Positions 14,706 to 22,212 of a stretch of DNA of 64,000 bases are shown here, piece after piece. The notes under the pieces are model-generated. The model saw only the letters and a list, made by a program, of their open reading frames with translations, had not been told where the DNA came from and made no database searches. How positions within the stretch are numbered: the first letter of the stretch is position 1; every line of letters starts with the position of its first letter. The position numbers and the translations under genes were made by a program. This DNA is from JANQRA01 sp035762545 (GTDB lineage: Bacteria > Actinomycetota > Acidimicrobiia > Spongiisociales > ZC4RG35): the NCBI GenBank assembly GCA_035762545.1, contig DASTOM010000008.1, positions 62,001-126,000 on the forward strand, read 5' to 3'.

Positions 14706-16016
14706 ATGGCACTGCCACAATCCCCAGCGATGAAAACGGTCCCCCTCGGTCCCTTTCCCGAAGACGACGGCTACGAGGAGGCGGTCGCTCTCGATGCCGC
14801 CGACCCGCTCGCGGACTACCGGCACGATTTCGTCCACACCGACGAAAGCCTGATCTACCTGGACGGGAACTCAATCGGTCGCCAACCGGTGGGCGCCAAC
14901 GAGACGATTCGCCATGTCACCGAGGACGAGTGGGGCGACCGGCTTATTCGAGCCTGGAACGAGGGCTGGTGGGAGCTGCATGTGACCCTGGGTGACAAGC
15001 TCGCTCCGATCATCGGCGCGAGGCCGGGAGAGGTCATCATCTCCGACTCGACCTCGGTGAACCTGTACAAGCTCGCCCTTTCTGCCGTTCTCGCAGCCGG
15101 GCGGGGACGGACCCGGATCGTGACCGACGACCTCAATTTCCCCACCGACGTCTACATTCTCGACGGGATCGCCCGCCAGCACGGGATGACGTTGGAAGTC
15201 GTCCCCTCGGACGGGATCAACGGTCCAATCGACTCCCTGGCCGCCGCGATCGACGACGGGACCGCACTGGTCTCGCTGTCGCACACCACCTTCAAGTCCG
15301 GGTACACCTACGACCTGACGGAGGTCACCGCCTTCGCCCACGACTCCGGGGCAATGGTGCTGTGGGACTGCAGCCACAGTGCCGGCGTCGTCCCGATCGA
15401 CGTCGAGGCCGCCGGGGTCGACCTGGCGGTCGGATGCACATACAAATACCTGAACGGCGGACCCGGCTCACCCGCATTCCTCTACGTCAGGGGCGAGCAT
15501 CAAGACCGGCTCCACAACCCGATCACGGGATGGTGGGGCCACGCCGACCCTTTTGGATTCGGGCTCGAGTTCGAACCCGTCGACGGGATCGGGAGATTCC
15601 ACGTCGGGACGATGCCGATTCTCTCCCTCGCCGGCATCGAGCCCGGTCTCGACGGCGTGATCTCCGCGGGCATGCCGGGGATCCGCTCCAAGTCAGAGGT
15701 GCTGACGGGATATCTCATCGAGTTGGTCGATCTCCATCTGGCCCCACTGGGCTTCACCGTGGCAACGCCACGAGAGCCCTCGCGGCGCGGCTCTCACGTG
15801 TCGCTCGGCCACGGGTCGGCCTGGCCGATCACTCGGGCGATGATCGAGGTCGCCAACGTGATCCCCGACTTCCGGGCACCCGACAACATCCGGCTCGGGC
15901 TTTCCCCTCTCTACACCCGCTTCGTCGACGTCCACACCGCTGTGGGTCGAGTCCGCCGACTGGTCGAGCTCGGCCTCCAAGAGCAGTTCGTCGGGGCCGA
16001 AGCAACTGTCACGTGA
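14706..16016 (+). CDS. kynU: Kynureninase
   Basis: A 436-residue PLP enzyme that cleaves kynurenine or 3-hydroxykynurenine to (hydroxy)anthranilate and alanine in tryptophan breakdown. Typical segments are YLDGNSIGRQP, the ISDSTSVNLYKL phosphate-binding region, LWDCSHSAGVVPIDV, the PLP lysine in VGCTYKYLNGGPGSPAF, and GWWGHADPF. ATG 14706 is used; ATG 14730 is also possible. The stop overlaps the GTG of the zincin gene by four bases (GTGA). No other kynurenine-pathway gene is in the window. Confidence 0.95.
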   Translation: MALPQSPAMKTVPLGPFPEDDGYEEAVALDAADPLADYRHDFVHTDESLIYLDGNSIGRQPVGANETIRHVTEDEWGDRLIRAWNEGWWELHVTLGDKLAPIIGARPGEVIISDSTSVNLYKLALSAVLAAGRGRTRIVTDDLNFPTDVYILDGIARQHGMTLEVVPSDGINGPIDSLAAAIDDGTALVSLSHTTFKSGYTYDLTEVTAFAHDSGAMVLWDCSHSAGVVPIDVEAAGVDLAVGCTYKYLNGGPGSPAFLYVRGEHQDRLHNPITGWWGHADPFGFGLEFEPVDGIGRFHVGTMPILSLAGIEPGLDGVISAGMPGIRSKSEVLTGYLIELVDLHLAPLGFTVATPREPSRRGSHVSLGHGSAWPITRAMIEVANVIPDFRAPDNIRLGLSPLYTRFVDVHTAVGRVRRLVELGLQEQFVGAEATVT

Positions 16017-16351
16017 GACGTCATCAGTTCGAGATCGAGGTCGACAGGGTCCTGGAGTCCCTTCCCGATTGGGTCGTCGAAGAGATCGACAATCTCATCG
16101 TCGTAGTCGAGGATCAGCCCGACGAGGACCAGGGCGATGTGCTCGGCATTTACGAAGGCATATCCCTGGCCGAGCGGGGTGAATACTCAGGTGCATTTCC
16201 GGACCGGATCATCATCTTCTATGAGCCTCATATGGAGCTCGATTTGTCCGACGACGACCTCCGTGAGGAGATCCGAAAGACTGTGCTCCACGAACTCGGG
16301 CATCACCTGGGAATCGATGACGCCCGGCTCACCGAATTGGGTTGGGATTGA
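16013..16351 (+). CDS. Zincin-like metallopeptidase family protein
   Basis: A 112-residue protein with the motif HELGHHLGIDD, an HExxH zinc site with extended HxxxxxD ligands. The fold pattern FEIEVDRVLESLPDWVVEEIDNLIVVVEDQP and GIYEGISLAERG matches the small family of minimal zincins (PF06262-like) found widely in bacteria. The substrate is unknown. The GTG start overlaps the kynU stop. The stop meets that of the convergent downstream gene within a TGATCA palindrome. Confidence 0.9.
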   Translation: MRRHQFEIEVDRVLESLPDWVVEEIDNLIVVVEDQPDEDQGDVLGIYEGISLAERGEYSGAFPDRIIIFYEPHMELDLSDDDLREEIRKTVLHELGHHLGIDDARLTELGWD

Positions 16352-16747
16352 TCAGCGGCGACGGGTCTCTTTGACCCCGGCCGACTTGAGCACCGAAGCA
16401 GGCACCCCGATCTCCCGCCAGGCGGTATAGCTGATTCCCTTTCGCTCTGAGTAGGCGGCGGCGTTCGACACGAAGCCCTTCTCCAGGGCGGCAAAGTCGT
16501 CGCCGGAGCCGATCTCGGAGAGGGCCTTCTCGATCTCCAACCGGCTCTGGATCAGCTCGACTGTCTCCAGGGGATTGTCACTCCCGCCGATCTTGGCATT
16601 GACCCCTTCGAGCTTCTTGGTGAGGCTGTCCTTTGTCACCGGCCGACCCGGCTTCCTTGCCGCCAAAGCCTCGAGATAAGCTTTGATCTCTCGTGACTGT
16701 TTCCGACCCTCGGCCAGTGCCGCTTTGTGTTCGTCTGTCATGGGCAT
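16352..16747 (-). CDS. Hypothetical charged helical protein
   Basis: A 131-residue, lysine- and glutamate-rich, mostly helical protein (KAALAEGRKQSREIKAYLEAL, then KKLEGVNAKIG, then IQSRLEIEKALSEI). The C-terminal half, YSERKGISYTAWREIGVPASVLKSAGV, recurs in actinobacterial proteins of unknown function and may be a small DNA-binding-like helical domain. No catalytic motif is seen. The ATG at 16747 is one of two closely spaced candidates (16741). It is a single-gene unit convergent with the zincin gene. Confidence 0.7.
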   Translation of the reverse strand: MPMTDEHKAALAEGRKQSREIKAYLEALAARKPGRPVTKDSLTKKLEGVNAKIGGSDNPLETVELIQSRLEIEKALSEIGSGDDFAALEKGFVSNAAAYSERKGISYTAWREIGVPASVLKSAGVKETRRR

Positions 16748-16930
16748 ACGTCAATAATGGCAGAACCAAGACCTTGTGAGCATTGGGCGCGTGACCAACG
16801 GCAAAGCGCGCCGTCTTCGAGAACCAGAGGTGAGATAGGGCACAATTCGACCTTGGTTTGGCGGGCGCCACCAATTCCCGGCGGATAGGGTTTTCTCGAC
16901 AGAGTTCAGGAGCGAGAGCGAGGTGCCGCG

Positions 16931-17380
16931 ATGACCGACGAAAACCCTGGTAGCAACGAGCTGCCACCGGAAGTCGAGCCTGCCGCTCCGGCTGCGACAC
17001 CAAGCACCGCAGCAGCCTCCAATCCGTTTGGCTCTGGAATGGGCCTGGTGACACTGGGATGCTGGATCATCGTCGGCATCTACGTCATCACAGGCGTGCT
17101 GATGAACGAGTACTGGATCGCCTGGGTCGCCATGATCCCGGCCATCGGCATCCTCGTTCTGGGGCGGGTGAATCCGAAGACGGCTGAATCGATCGGTCCG
17201 AGGTCGTCGCTCATAAAGATCCTCGCCTACGTCATCGTGATTGTCGCGGTGCTGGACCTGATCGAAGACGTCCGTTTTGTGTCTACGGCATTCGACGAGG
17301 CCGTCGATATCATCGGCTCGTTGGCATTTTGGGGAGCCGCTGTGCTTTGCTTCCTCGGAGCGAGATCCATCGAGGACTGA
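16931..17380 (+). CDS. Membrane protein with four predicted TM helices
   Basis: A 149-residue protein with a disordered Pro/Ala/Thr-rich N-terminus (residues 1-35). Hydrophobic helices follow at about 38-58, 62-80, 93-112 and 124-144. No family is recognised. ATG start; upstream AGGAG at 16909-16913 is rather far, so the true start may differ. A strong hairpin terminator follows 25 bases after the stop. Confidence 0.65.
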   Translation: MTDENPGSNELPPEVEPAAPAATPSTAAASNPFGSGMGLVTLGCWIIVGIYVITGVLMNEYWIAWVAMIPAIGILVLGRVNPKTAESIGPRSSLIKILAYVIVIVAVLDLIEDVRFVSTAFDEAVDIIGSLAFWGAAVLCFLGARSIED

Positions 17381-17404
17381 AGGTCTCGTCGACGTCTAGA
17401 CGAA

Positions 17405-17432
17405 GAAACCCCGTCCGTTGCGACGGGGTTTC
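17405..17432. terminator. Bidirectional terminator hairpin
   Basis: AAACCCCGTC (17406-17415) pairs with GACGGGGTTT (17422-17431) around a 6-base loop. It has short A and T runs on either side, so it can end the membrane protein gene on the plus strand and the metallothionein gene on the minus strand. Confidence 0.85.
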
Positions 17433-17446
17433 TTGTATGCCGGATC

Positions 17447-17602
17447 TCAGTTGAGAGGAGGTCGGCCGACGTTCGAGGCCAGACACTCCGGGTGGCCGCA
17501 GAAACAGGCGTCCCCGGCCTCGGCACCGGTTCGACAGGAGGGAGAGCAGTACTCACCCTCGGCGGGCACTGTGCATGTACAAATCGCATGTGCACACTCC
17601 AT
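17447..17602 (-). CDS. Bacterial metallothionein-like protein
   Basis: A 51-residue protein with eight cysteines (3, 8, 10, 19, 23, 33, 35, 40) and two histidines (5, 37). The order MECAHAICTCTV, EYCSPSCRTG, ACFCGHPEC follows the SmtA/BmtA type of bacterial metallothionein, which sequesters Zn, Cd or Cu. The ATG at 17602 is preceded by AAGGAG at 5 bases, an ideal site. It is too short for many gene finders. It has its own terminator and lies downstream of the tRNA operon on the same strand. Confidence 0.88.
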   Translation of the reverse strand: MECAHAICTCTVPAEGEYCSPSCRTGAEAGDACFCGHPECLASNVGRPPLN

Positions 17603-17682
17603 GCATTCTCCTTGGATTGCTGTCTCAGAGGTACCCCGGCGAACAGCGAGCCAAACTGGAGGGCACCCGAACCCAGACACGA

Positions 17683-17708
17683 GAAAACCCCCGGGTGTAA
17701 CCGAGGGT
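17683..17708 (-). terminator. Terminator of the Gly-Cys-Val tRNA operon
   Basis: On the minus strand ACCCTCGG-TTACAC-CCGGGGGT forms an 8-bp stem with one T-G pair, followed by TTTTC. It lies 10 bases beyond the 3' end of tRNA-Val(GAC). Confidence 0.7.
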
Positions 17709-17717
17709 CTCTCTTTG

Positions 17718-17791
17718 TGGGCCCTACTGGACTTGAACCAGTGACCTCTTGCGTGTCGAGCAAGCGCTCTACCGGGCTGAGCTAAGGGCCC
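17718..17791 (-). tRNA. tRNA-Val(GAC), with C33
   Basis: A full cloverleaf with acceptor GGGCCCT/AGGGCCC, D arm GCTC...GAGC and T arm ACTGG-TTCAAGT-CCAGT. The anticodon stem CTTGC/GCAAG encloses the 7-base loop TCGACAC, giving anticodon GAC. The base before the anticodon is C rather than the near-invariant U33. CCA is not encoded. Confidence 0.92.
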
Positions 17792-17801
17792 ATTCTGTTG
17801 T

Positions 17802-17849
17802 CGAGGCGAACCCCGAACCGAGGCGAACCTCGTGTCGAGGCGAACCTCG
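17802..17849 (-). repeat. Three tandem UUCG hairpins in the tRNA operon
   Basis: With a 17-base period, the minus-strand transcript holds three hairpins of a 5-bp stem capped by UUCG (17836-17849, 17819-17832 and 17802-17815). The third has one G-U pair. They fill the spacer between tRNA-Cys and tRNA-Val. The unit shares CCTCGA with the tRNA-Cys 3' flank, so it may have arisen by tandem duplication there. Confidence 0.8.
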
Positions 17850-17854
17850 TGTCG

Positions 17855-17925
17855 AGGCGACGACCGGAATCGAACCGGTGTGACGGGTTTTGCAGACCCG
17901 CGCCTAACCACTCGGCCACGTCGCC
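17855..17925 (-). tRNA. tRNA-Cys(GCA)
   Basis: Acceptor GGCGACG/CGTCGCC with U73 discriminator, and anticodon stem CGGGT/ACCCG around CTGCAAA, giving anticodon GCA. The T arm is ACCGG-TTCGATT-CCGGT. Second gene of the Gly-Cys-Val operon. Confidence 0.95.
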
Positions 17926-17954
17926 GGATGGCGGACAATTCTGACCGTCGTTGG

Positions 17955-18028
17955 AGCGGAAGACGGGATTCGAACCCGCGACCTCAACCTTGGCAAGGTT
18001 GCGCTCTAGCCAACTGAGCTACTTCCGC
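17955..18028 (-). tRNA. tRNA-Gly(GCC)
   Basis: Acceptor GCGGAAG/CTTCCGC with U73, an encoded CCA (17952-17954), and anticodon stem CAACC/GGTTG around TTGCCAA, giving anticodon GCC. First gene of the three-tRNA operon. Confidence 0.95.
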
Positions 18029-18168
18029 GCGAGAACGGGAAGTGTAATCCCGTTACCGACCCAACCAAAAGGGCGTGAAAACCGGCGGCATCTCGCATCG
18101 AGCCTGCACAACGCGTCATCAGGCGAGACACTTTGGGGGTTCGAAGCGCTAATTGTGCGGGCCGTGCC

Positions 18169-18597
18169 TCAGGACCCGGTCGAACCAAAGCCCCCGCCAC
18201 CACGTGAGGTCTCGTCGAGCTGGTCCACCTCGACCCAGCTGACCTCGGGCACAGGGACGATGGACAGTTGGGCGATCCGTTCGCCACGACTGAAGGAGAC
18301 CTCCTTCTCGCCGTGGTTGATCAACAGGACCGAGATCTCCCCCCGATATCCCGAGTCGATCAGGCCCGGTCCATTGACCACGCCGATCCCGTGACGGGCT
18401 GCATGACCGGAGCGGGGCAGTACGAGACCGGCAAACCCCACCGGGATCGCCACCGCCAATCCGGTCGGAACCGAGGCCCTCTCGCCCGGCGCCAATGTCA
18501 CGTCCACTCTGGATTGAAGATCGACCGCGGCATCGCCGATATGTGCTGTGGAGGGAACGGGCAGTTCCCTATCGATACGTACGAAGTTAACCTGCAT
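18169..18597 (-). CDS. dut: dUTP diphosphatase
   Basis: A 142-residue trimeric dUTPase that hydrolyses dUTP to dUMP, keeping uracil out of DNA and supplying dTMP synthesis. The five family motifs are visible: GDAAVDL, PRSGHAARHG, GLIDSGYRGEI, RIAQLSIVP and the C-terminal RGGGGFGSTG that closes over the active site. ATG 18597 (MQVNFVRID) fits family N-termini; ATG 18612 adds five residues. No strong ribosome-binding site is visible. It is divergent from the membrane protein gene at 18649. Confidence 0.96.
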   Translation of the reverse strand: MQVNFVRIDRELPVPSTAHIGDAAVDLQSRVDVTLAPGERASVPTGLAVAIPVGFAGLVLPRSGHAARHGIGVVNGPGLIDSGYRGEISVLLINHGEKEVSFSRGERIAQLSIVPVPEVSWVEVDQLDETSRGGGGFGSTGS

Positions 18598-18648
18598 GGT
18601 GTCACGGGGCATCGGGCGGGGTGTACCTGACAATAAGCGAGCGGTTCC

Positions 18649-19611
18649 ATGACTGCGACAACCAAGCCGGGACGGCGCCACCACCAGTCCCACCGCCGCC
18701 CGCTCCGATTCAACTCGATGGAGAGCCTCGGATTCTCGGATGCCACATTCACCTGGTCCGACAGCCCCCGGCCCGTTGTCGCACCTCCCCCCGTTCCGGT
18801 CGACAGACCGGCCGATCCGCTAGGCGGGTGGCAACCGGCCGAGTTCGGGGGACGGCGTTACGAAGGCTCCGACTTTCGCTGGAGTCTCCTCGTGGTCTTC
18901 GTCATCGCGATCGCCGGTGTCGGCGCCTTCGGATACTGGCTCTACCAACGACCGGCAGCAGAGGCCATCGCCAATGCCGCCGCCGTTTCGACCACAGCCG
19001 CAGACCTCGGCATCGCCCTCCCCGCTCTCGAGACGTTCAACGCGACCCTCACCGACGTGGAGACCACCGCTGACACTGCCCAACTGTTCGAGTTGGACGC
19101 AGCAGCACGTGCTCTCTTCGACGCCTCAGCCGCTCTCGCCAGCGACTCGATCGAGACACGCTCAGCGGCCGCCTCGGCGGCAGGCGCCGCTCTCGACGGG
19201 GTTCGTCTCGCCGGGGATACCCACTCATACAAGATGGCGGTGTTGCCGGTGCTCTCTCCCCCGGCCCTGGAGACCGACCCGACACTCATCGAACTGGACG
19301 AGGCGGCACGTGCATTCGGCGACTGGCAACTCAGATTCGACAATGTCCGGACCGCCCTCCCTGACGGTGTGCTGCCTGGCGTCACCCAGCAGCTCGATGT
19401 CCTCTCCGGCAATCTCAGCGCCATCCTGACCGACTACGTCGAAGCTCTCCGTTCCGACGACCAGACCGCTGTCCAGTCGGTGATGACCGCGTTCACCCAG
19501 AAGCTCGACCAGATCGGAGCCCAGCTGTCAACGGCCGTCGCTGAGGCGCAATCGAGGGTCACCAGTCGCATCGCCGATACCCGCGCTGCACTGGCGCAGC
19601 TGGCCGGCTGA
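18649..19611 (+). CDS. Hypothetical single-pass membrane protein
   Basis: A 320-residue protein with a proline-rich cytoplasmic N-terminus (to about residue 75) and one transmembrane helix (SLLVVFVIAIAGVGAFGYWLY, about 79-99). The extracellular part is Ala/Thr/Asp-rich and mostly helical, with coiled-coil-like periodicity. No family is recognised. ATG 18649 is used; ATG 18718 (MESLGFSD) is an alternative that trims a very basic start. It is not clearly part of an operon, as the next gene has its own SOS-box promoter. Confidence 0.65.
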   Translation: MTATTKPGRRHHQSHRRPLRFNSMESLGFSDATFTWSDSPRPVVAPPPVPVDRPADPLGGWQPAEFGGRRYEGSDFRWSLLVVFVIAIAGVGAFGYWLYQRPAAEAIANAAAVSTTAADLGIALPALETFNATLTDVETTADTAQLFELDAAARALFDASAALASDSIETRSAAASAAGAALDGVRLAGDTHSYKMAVLPVLSPPALETDPTLIELDEAARAFGDWQLRFDNVRTALPDGVLPGVTQQLDVLSGNLSAILTDYVEALRSDDQTAVQSVMTAFTQKLDQIGAQLSTAVAEAQSRVTSRIADTRAALAQLAG

Positions 19612-19651
19612 CCACAGGCGAGTTCGCGAAAAGTAGAGCGATTTCCTCTAG

Positions 19652-19665
19652 CGAACGTATGTTCG
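19652..19665. promoter_or_regulatory. LexA (SOS) box
   Basis: CGAACGTATGTTCG is a perfect match to the Gram-positive/actinobacterial SOS box CGAACnnnnGTTCG. It lies 14 bases before the next gene's ATG and just upstream of a TAGCCT -10 element (19672-19677), so the downstream gene should be repressed by LexA. Confidence 0.85.
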
Positions 19666-19678
19666 ATGTCGTAGCCTG

Positions 19679-20479
19679 ATGAGGGTGCCCGTCACCGACA
19701 TGACACCCGACGTTCGGGACCAGTGGCTGCGCCTCGCGACTTACCGCCAGCGCTATCAGATCGAAGATCGGCTCGGCACCATCCACAGTCTGGAGAAGTC
19801 CCTTGCCCGCCGTCAGAGCCGTCGTTCGGCCCTCAGCCGACGCATCGCCGAACTGGAGCAGGCCCTCGATGAGGCTCTGCGTGAGATGAAGGCGGTTGAC
19901 GCCGAGATCGCCGGGGGGCGTGTTGCCGGGGCTCTGCTCATCGCCCAGGTCCTCGACCAGGTCATAGAGGAGATGGGCGAGGCGTGGTCGCCGGCTCCGG
20001 TGAGGGGCTTCCGCGTCTGGCGGATCGCCGACAACAAAGTCAAGGGGAACCAGGTGCACTGGCCAACACGGACTCTCTCCAGCGTTTGTCTCCGTCAACT
20101 CCCCGGCGAGGACCTCCCCCACCCGATGTCACGTTGCGGCCCACCTGCCTGTGGCATCTATGCGGTGAAAGATCTCGACAAGTTCCCGAGGGACGTGGGC
20201 GACGGGATGATGGACCGGTCGATGCTCGGGGTGGTCGGTCTCACCGGCAAGGTGATCGAACACAGCGACGGCTATCGGGGACAGCACGGGACGGTCATGG
20301 CGATGTCGGTGAATCACTGGAATCGGTGGCTCATGACATGCGATGCCCGGCTGATCGAAGAGTTCTTCAACAACCCCCGTGACGTGATGTTCGACGCCGG
20401 CGACAAGACCAAGCCAGACCCGACCGAGGTCAGGCCGTTCCTGGAAGCAAAGAGAGACGAGGAGAGATCGTGGACATAG
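19679..20479 (+). CDS. SOS-controlled protein of unknown function with zinc-like motif
   Basis: A 266-residue protein. Residues 25-80 are a charged coiled coil (RYQIEDRLGTIHSLEKSLARRQSRR, then ISAELEQALDE-like heptads). After residue 105 comes a domain with C137, H148, C153 and C158 in the arrangement C-x10-H-x4-C-x4-C, running into CGIYAVKD. It continues with LGVVGLTGKVIEHSDGYRGQHG. This C-terminal type (cysteines before GIYA) is seen in uncharacterised actinobacterial proteins. The perfect LexA box makes it a damage-inducible gene. If TAGCCT is the -10, GTG 19685 could be a leaderless start. Function unknown. Confidence 0.75.
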   Translation: MRVPVTDMTPDVRDQWLRLATYRQRYQIEDRLGTIHSLEKSLARRQSRRSALSRRIAELEQALDEALREMKAVDAEIAGGRVAGALLIAQVLDQVIEEMGEAWSPAPVRGFRVWRIADNKVKGNQVHWPTRTLSSVCLRQLPGEDLPHPMSRCGPPACGIYAVKDLDKFPRDVGDGMMDRSMLGVVGLTGKVIEHSDGYRGQHGTVMAMSVNHWNRWLMTCDARLIEEFFNNPRDVMFDAGDKTKPDPTEVRPFLEAKRDEERSWT

Positions 20480-20580
20480 GTGAAGAGATCAGGATCATCG
20501 ACGTGGAGGAAGTCGACGTCGCCCCGATAGAGAAGCCGATCGAGATTCCCGAGCCCTTCCCGGCGAAGCGCGCCGAGTAG
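20470..20580 (+). CDS. Small acidic peptide downstream of the SOS gene
   Basis: A 36-residue GTG-started frame that overlaps the end of the SOS-controlled gene by 10 bases. It is rich in Glu, Asp, Ile and Pro (DIGEEIRIIDVEEVD, then PIEKPIEIPEPFP). The overlap, the codon pattern and a GAGGAG-like site before the GTG argue for real coupled translation. The peptide matches nothing that I recognise. Confidence 0.5.
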   Translation: MDIGEEIRIIDVEEVDVAPIEKPIEIPEPFPAKRAE

Positions 20581-20582
20581 GT

Positions 20583-21035
20583 CTACTGGTCCGCAGCCTC
20601 GAGTTCGGCCATCTCCTTCTCGAAGTCGGCGGCGCCCTGGAACTCCTTGTAGACCGAGGCGTATCTCAGATAGGCGACTTCGTCTAGCTCGCGGAGGCTG
20701 TCGAGCACGAGACGCCCGATCTCCTCCGACGTGACCTGAGGGCCATTGGCCTGAACGGTCTCCTCGATCTGCTCCACCAGACCCTCGATGTCGGAGCCGG
20801 ACACGGGGCGGTCGGCGAGCGCCGCTGAGATGCCGGCTGCCAGCTTGGCCGGTGAGAAGGGCTCGATCCGTCCTGATCGTTTGAGGACGGTCAATTGCGG
20901 CTCGAGTCGCTCGTAGGTGGTGAATCGGTGCCCGCACGCCTCGCACTCACGCCGACGACGAATCGAAGTGCCGTTCTCGGCGGGACGGCTATCGACGACC
21001 CGGGTCGCGTCGGCAGCGCAGGCGGGACACAGCAT
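20583..21035 (-). CDS. nrdR: Transcriptional repressor NrdR
   Basis: A 150-residue regulator of ribonucleotide reductase genes. The N-terminal zinc ribbon has C3-xx-C6 and C31-xx-C34, with the conserved VVDSRPAENGTSIRRRRECE between them. It is followed by an ATP-cone domain (VLKRSGRIEPFSPAKLAAGI through EEIGRLVLDSLRELDEVAYLRYASVYKEF). It senses ATP/dATP and binds NrdR boxes. It is convergent with the SOS gene and is close to lexA, linking nucleotide supply with DNA repair. Confidence 0.97.
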   Translation of the reverse strand: MLCPACAADATRVVDSRPAENGTSIRRRRECEACGHRFTTYERLEPQLTVLKRSGRIEPFSPAKLAAGISAALADRPVSGSDIEGLVEQIEETVQANGPQVTSEEIGRLVLDSLRELDEVAYLRYASVYKEFQGAADFEKEMAELEAADQ

Positions 21036-21063
21036 CGCCCCAGAGTAAACAGGAGAAATCAGT

Positions 21064-21345
21064 TCAGGGCAGGGGAATCAGGAGAACCTGGCCCGGCTGC
21101 AGGTTGCTGGCGGTGATTCCGGTGGCGTCCTTGATCGCCCGGATGAAGGGTCTCACATCGCTTCCGGAGGGCAAGTGCTCGGCCGCGATCCCCCAGAGAG
21201 TGTCCCCGGAGTCGACCACGTATTCCACGGTGGGTGCCGGTGGGCCACCGGCATCGGCAGCCCCTCCGATCAGGAGAAAGACCGTGCAGACGGTCGCAAG
21301 GAGTACGGACAGCTGAACGGAAAGCCGTCTGTTTGTCGTCTGCAT
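21064..21345 (-). CDS. LysM-domain exported protein (SOS-linked)
   Basis: A 93-residue protein with an N-terminal signal/anchor helix (residues 8-32) and one LysM domain (YVVDSGDTLWGIAAEHL to LQPGQVLLIPLP) that should bind peptidoglycan. It is divergent from lexA across four SOS boxes. Small LysM membrane proteins beside lexA (YneA in Bacillus, the ChiZ/DivS group in actinobacteria) halt cell division during DNA damage, and this is the likely role here by position. ATG 21345 follows AGGAGGGAGAC. Confidence 0.88.
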   Translation of the reverse strand: MQTTNRRLSVQLSVLLATVCTVFLLIGGAADAGGPPAPTVEYVVDSGDTLWGIAAEHLPSGSDVRPFIRAIKDATGITASNLQPGQVLLIPLP

Positions 21346-21403
21346 GTCTCCCTCCTGATCGGGCCCGCTTGTTTGGTTTGCTGGATGACATTCGGTAGGT
21401 GAC

Positions 21404-21571
21404 CGAACGTGCGTTCGATACTGTACCGAACAACTGTTCGATGTCAAGCTCGAATTTCCAGGCTGACTCCCAGACTGACAGTCGAGACCGACAGATTCGA
21501 AGGCAGACGAAACATCGAACAAATGTTTGGTTGAGCCGCCCCTACCGGGTAGCCTGGCGAACATCCGTTCG
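21404..21571. promoter_or_regulatory. Four LexA (SOS) boxes between the LysM gene and lexA
   Basis: CGAACGTGCGTTCG (21404-21417), CGAACAACTGTTCG (21427-21440), CGAACAAATGTTTG (21516-21529, one mismatch) and CGAACATCCGTTCG (21558-21571). The last starts two bases after a TAGCCT -10 element (21550-21555) of lexA. The first two lie close to the LysM gene start. One pair probably serves each divergent promoter. Confidence 0.88.
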
Positions 21572-21588
21572 ATAAGGAGTCACAAGAA

Positions 21589-22212
21589 ATGCTGACCGAG
21601 AGACAGCAGCAGGTTCTCGACTACATAAAGGCGACCGTGGAAGAGAGGGGCTATCCACCTTCGGTTCGAGAGATCGGCGACGCCGTGGGCCTCAGCTCGC
21701 CGTCCTCGGTCCACGCCCAGCTCAACTCGCTGGTCCAGGCGGGGATGATCAAGAAGGACCCGGCGAAGCCGCGGGCGATCATGATCACCGACGAGAACCC
21801 GGCCCGGATGGCCCCCGCCGACGACCGACACACCAGGAATGTCCCGGTGTTGGGTCGGATAGCTGCCGGTACTCCGATCCTTGCTGCCGAGGAGATCGAC
21901 GAGTACATGACCCTCCCAACCGAGTTGGTAGGGGACGGCCCGGTCTTCCTTCTCGAGGTCAAGGGAGATTCGATGATCGATGCCGGGATCCACGAGGGTG
22001 ACCTGGTCGCGATTCACAAACAGTCCGACGCCCGTGACGGAGAGATCGTCGCCGCACTGGTCGACGGCGAGGAAGCCACCGTCAAGCGTCTCCAGCGGAG
22101 GGACGGCAAGGTCTATCTCCACTCGGAGAACCCGGCCTATGAGCCGATGGTCTTCAATGAAGGGGTCGAGCTGATCGGGAAGGTCGTCAGCGTTCTCCGA
22201 CGCTACCCCTGA
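21589..22212 (+). CDS. lexA: LexA repressor
   Basis: A 207-residue SOS repressor. The N-terminal winged helix (LTERQQQVLDYIKATVEERGYPPSVREIG, then SSPSSVHAQLNSL) reads the SOS box. The C-terminal protease domain has the Ala93-Gly94 cleavage site (GRIAAGTPI), nucleophile Ser128 in GDSM and general-base Lys166 in ATVKRL. RecA filaments promote self-cleavage. ATG 21589 follows AAGGAG. An SOS box 18 bases upstream shows autorepression. Its end overlaps the convergent dapF by 26 bases. Confidence 0.97.
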   Translation: MLTERQQQVLDYIKATVEERGYPPSVREIGDAVGLSSPSSVHAQLNSLVQAGMIKKDPAKPRAIMITDENPARMAPADDRHTRNVPVLGRIAAGTPILAAEEIDEYMTLPTELVGDGPVFLLEVKGDSMIDAGIHEGDLVAIHKQSDARDGEIVAALVDGEEATVKRLQRRDGKVYLHSENPAYEPMVFNEGVELIGKVVSVLRRYP

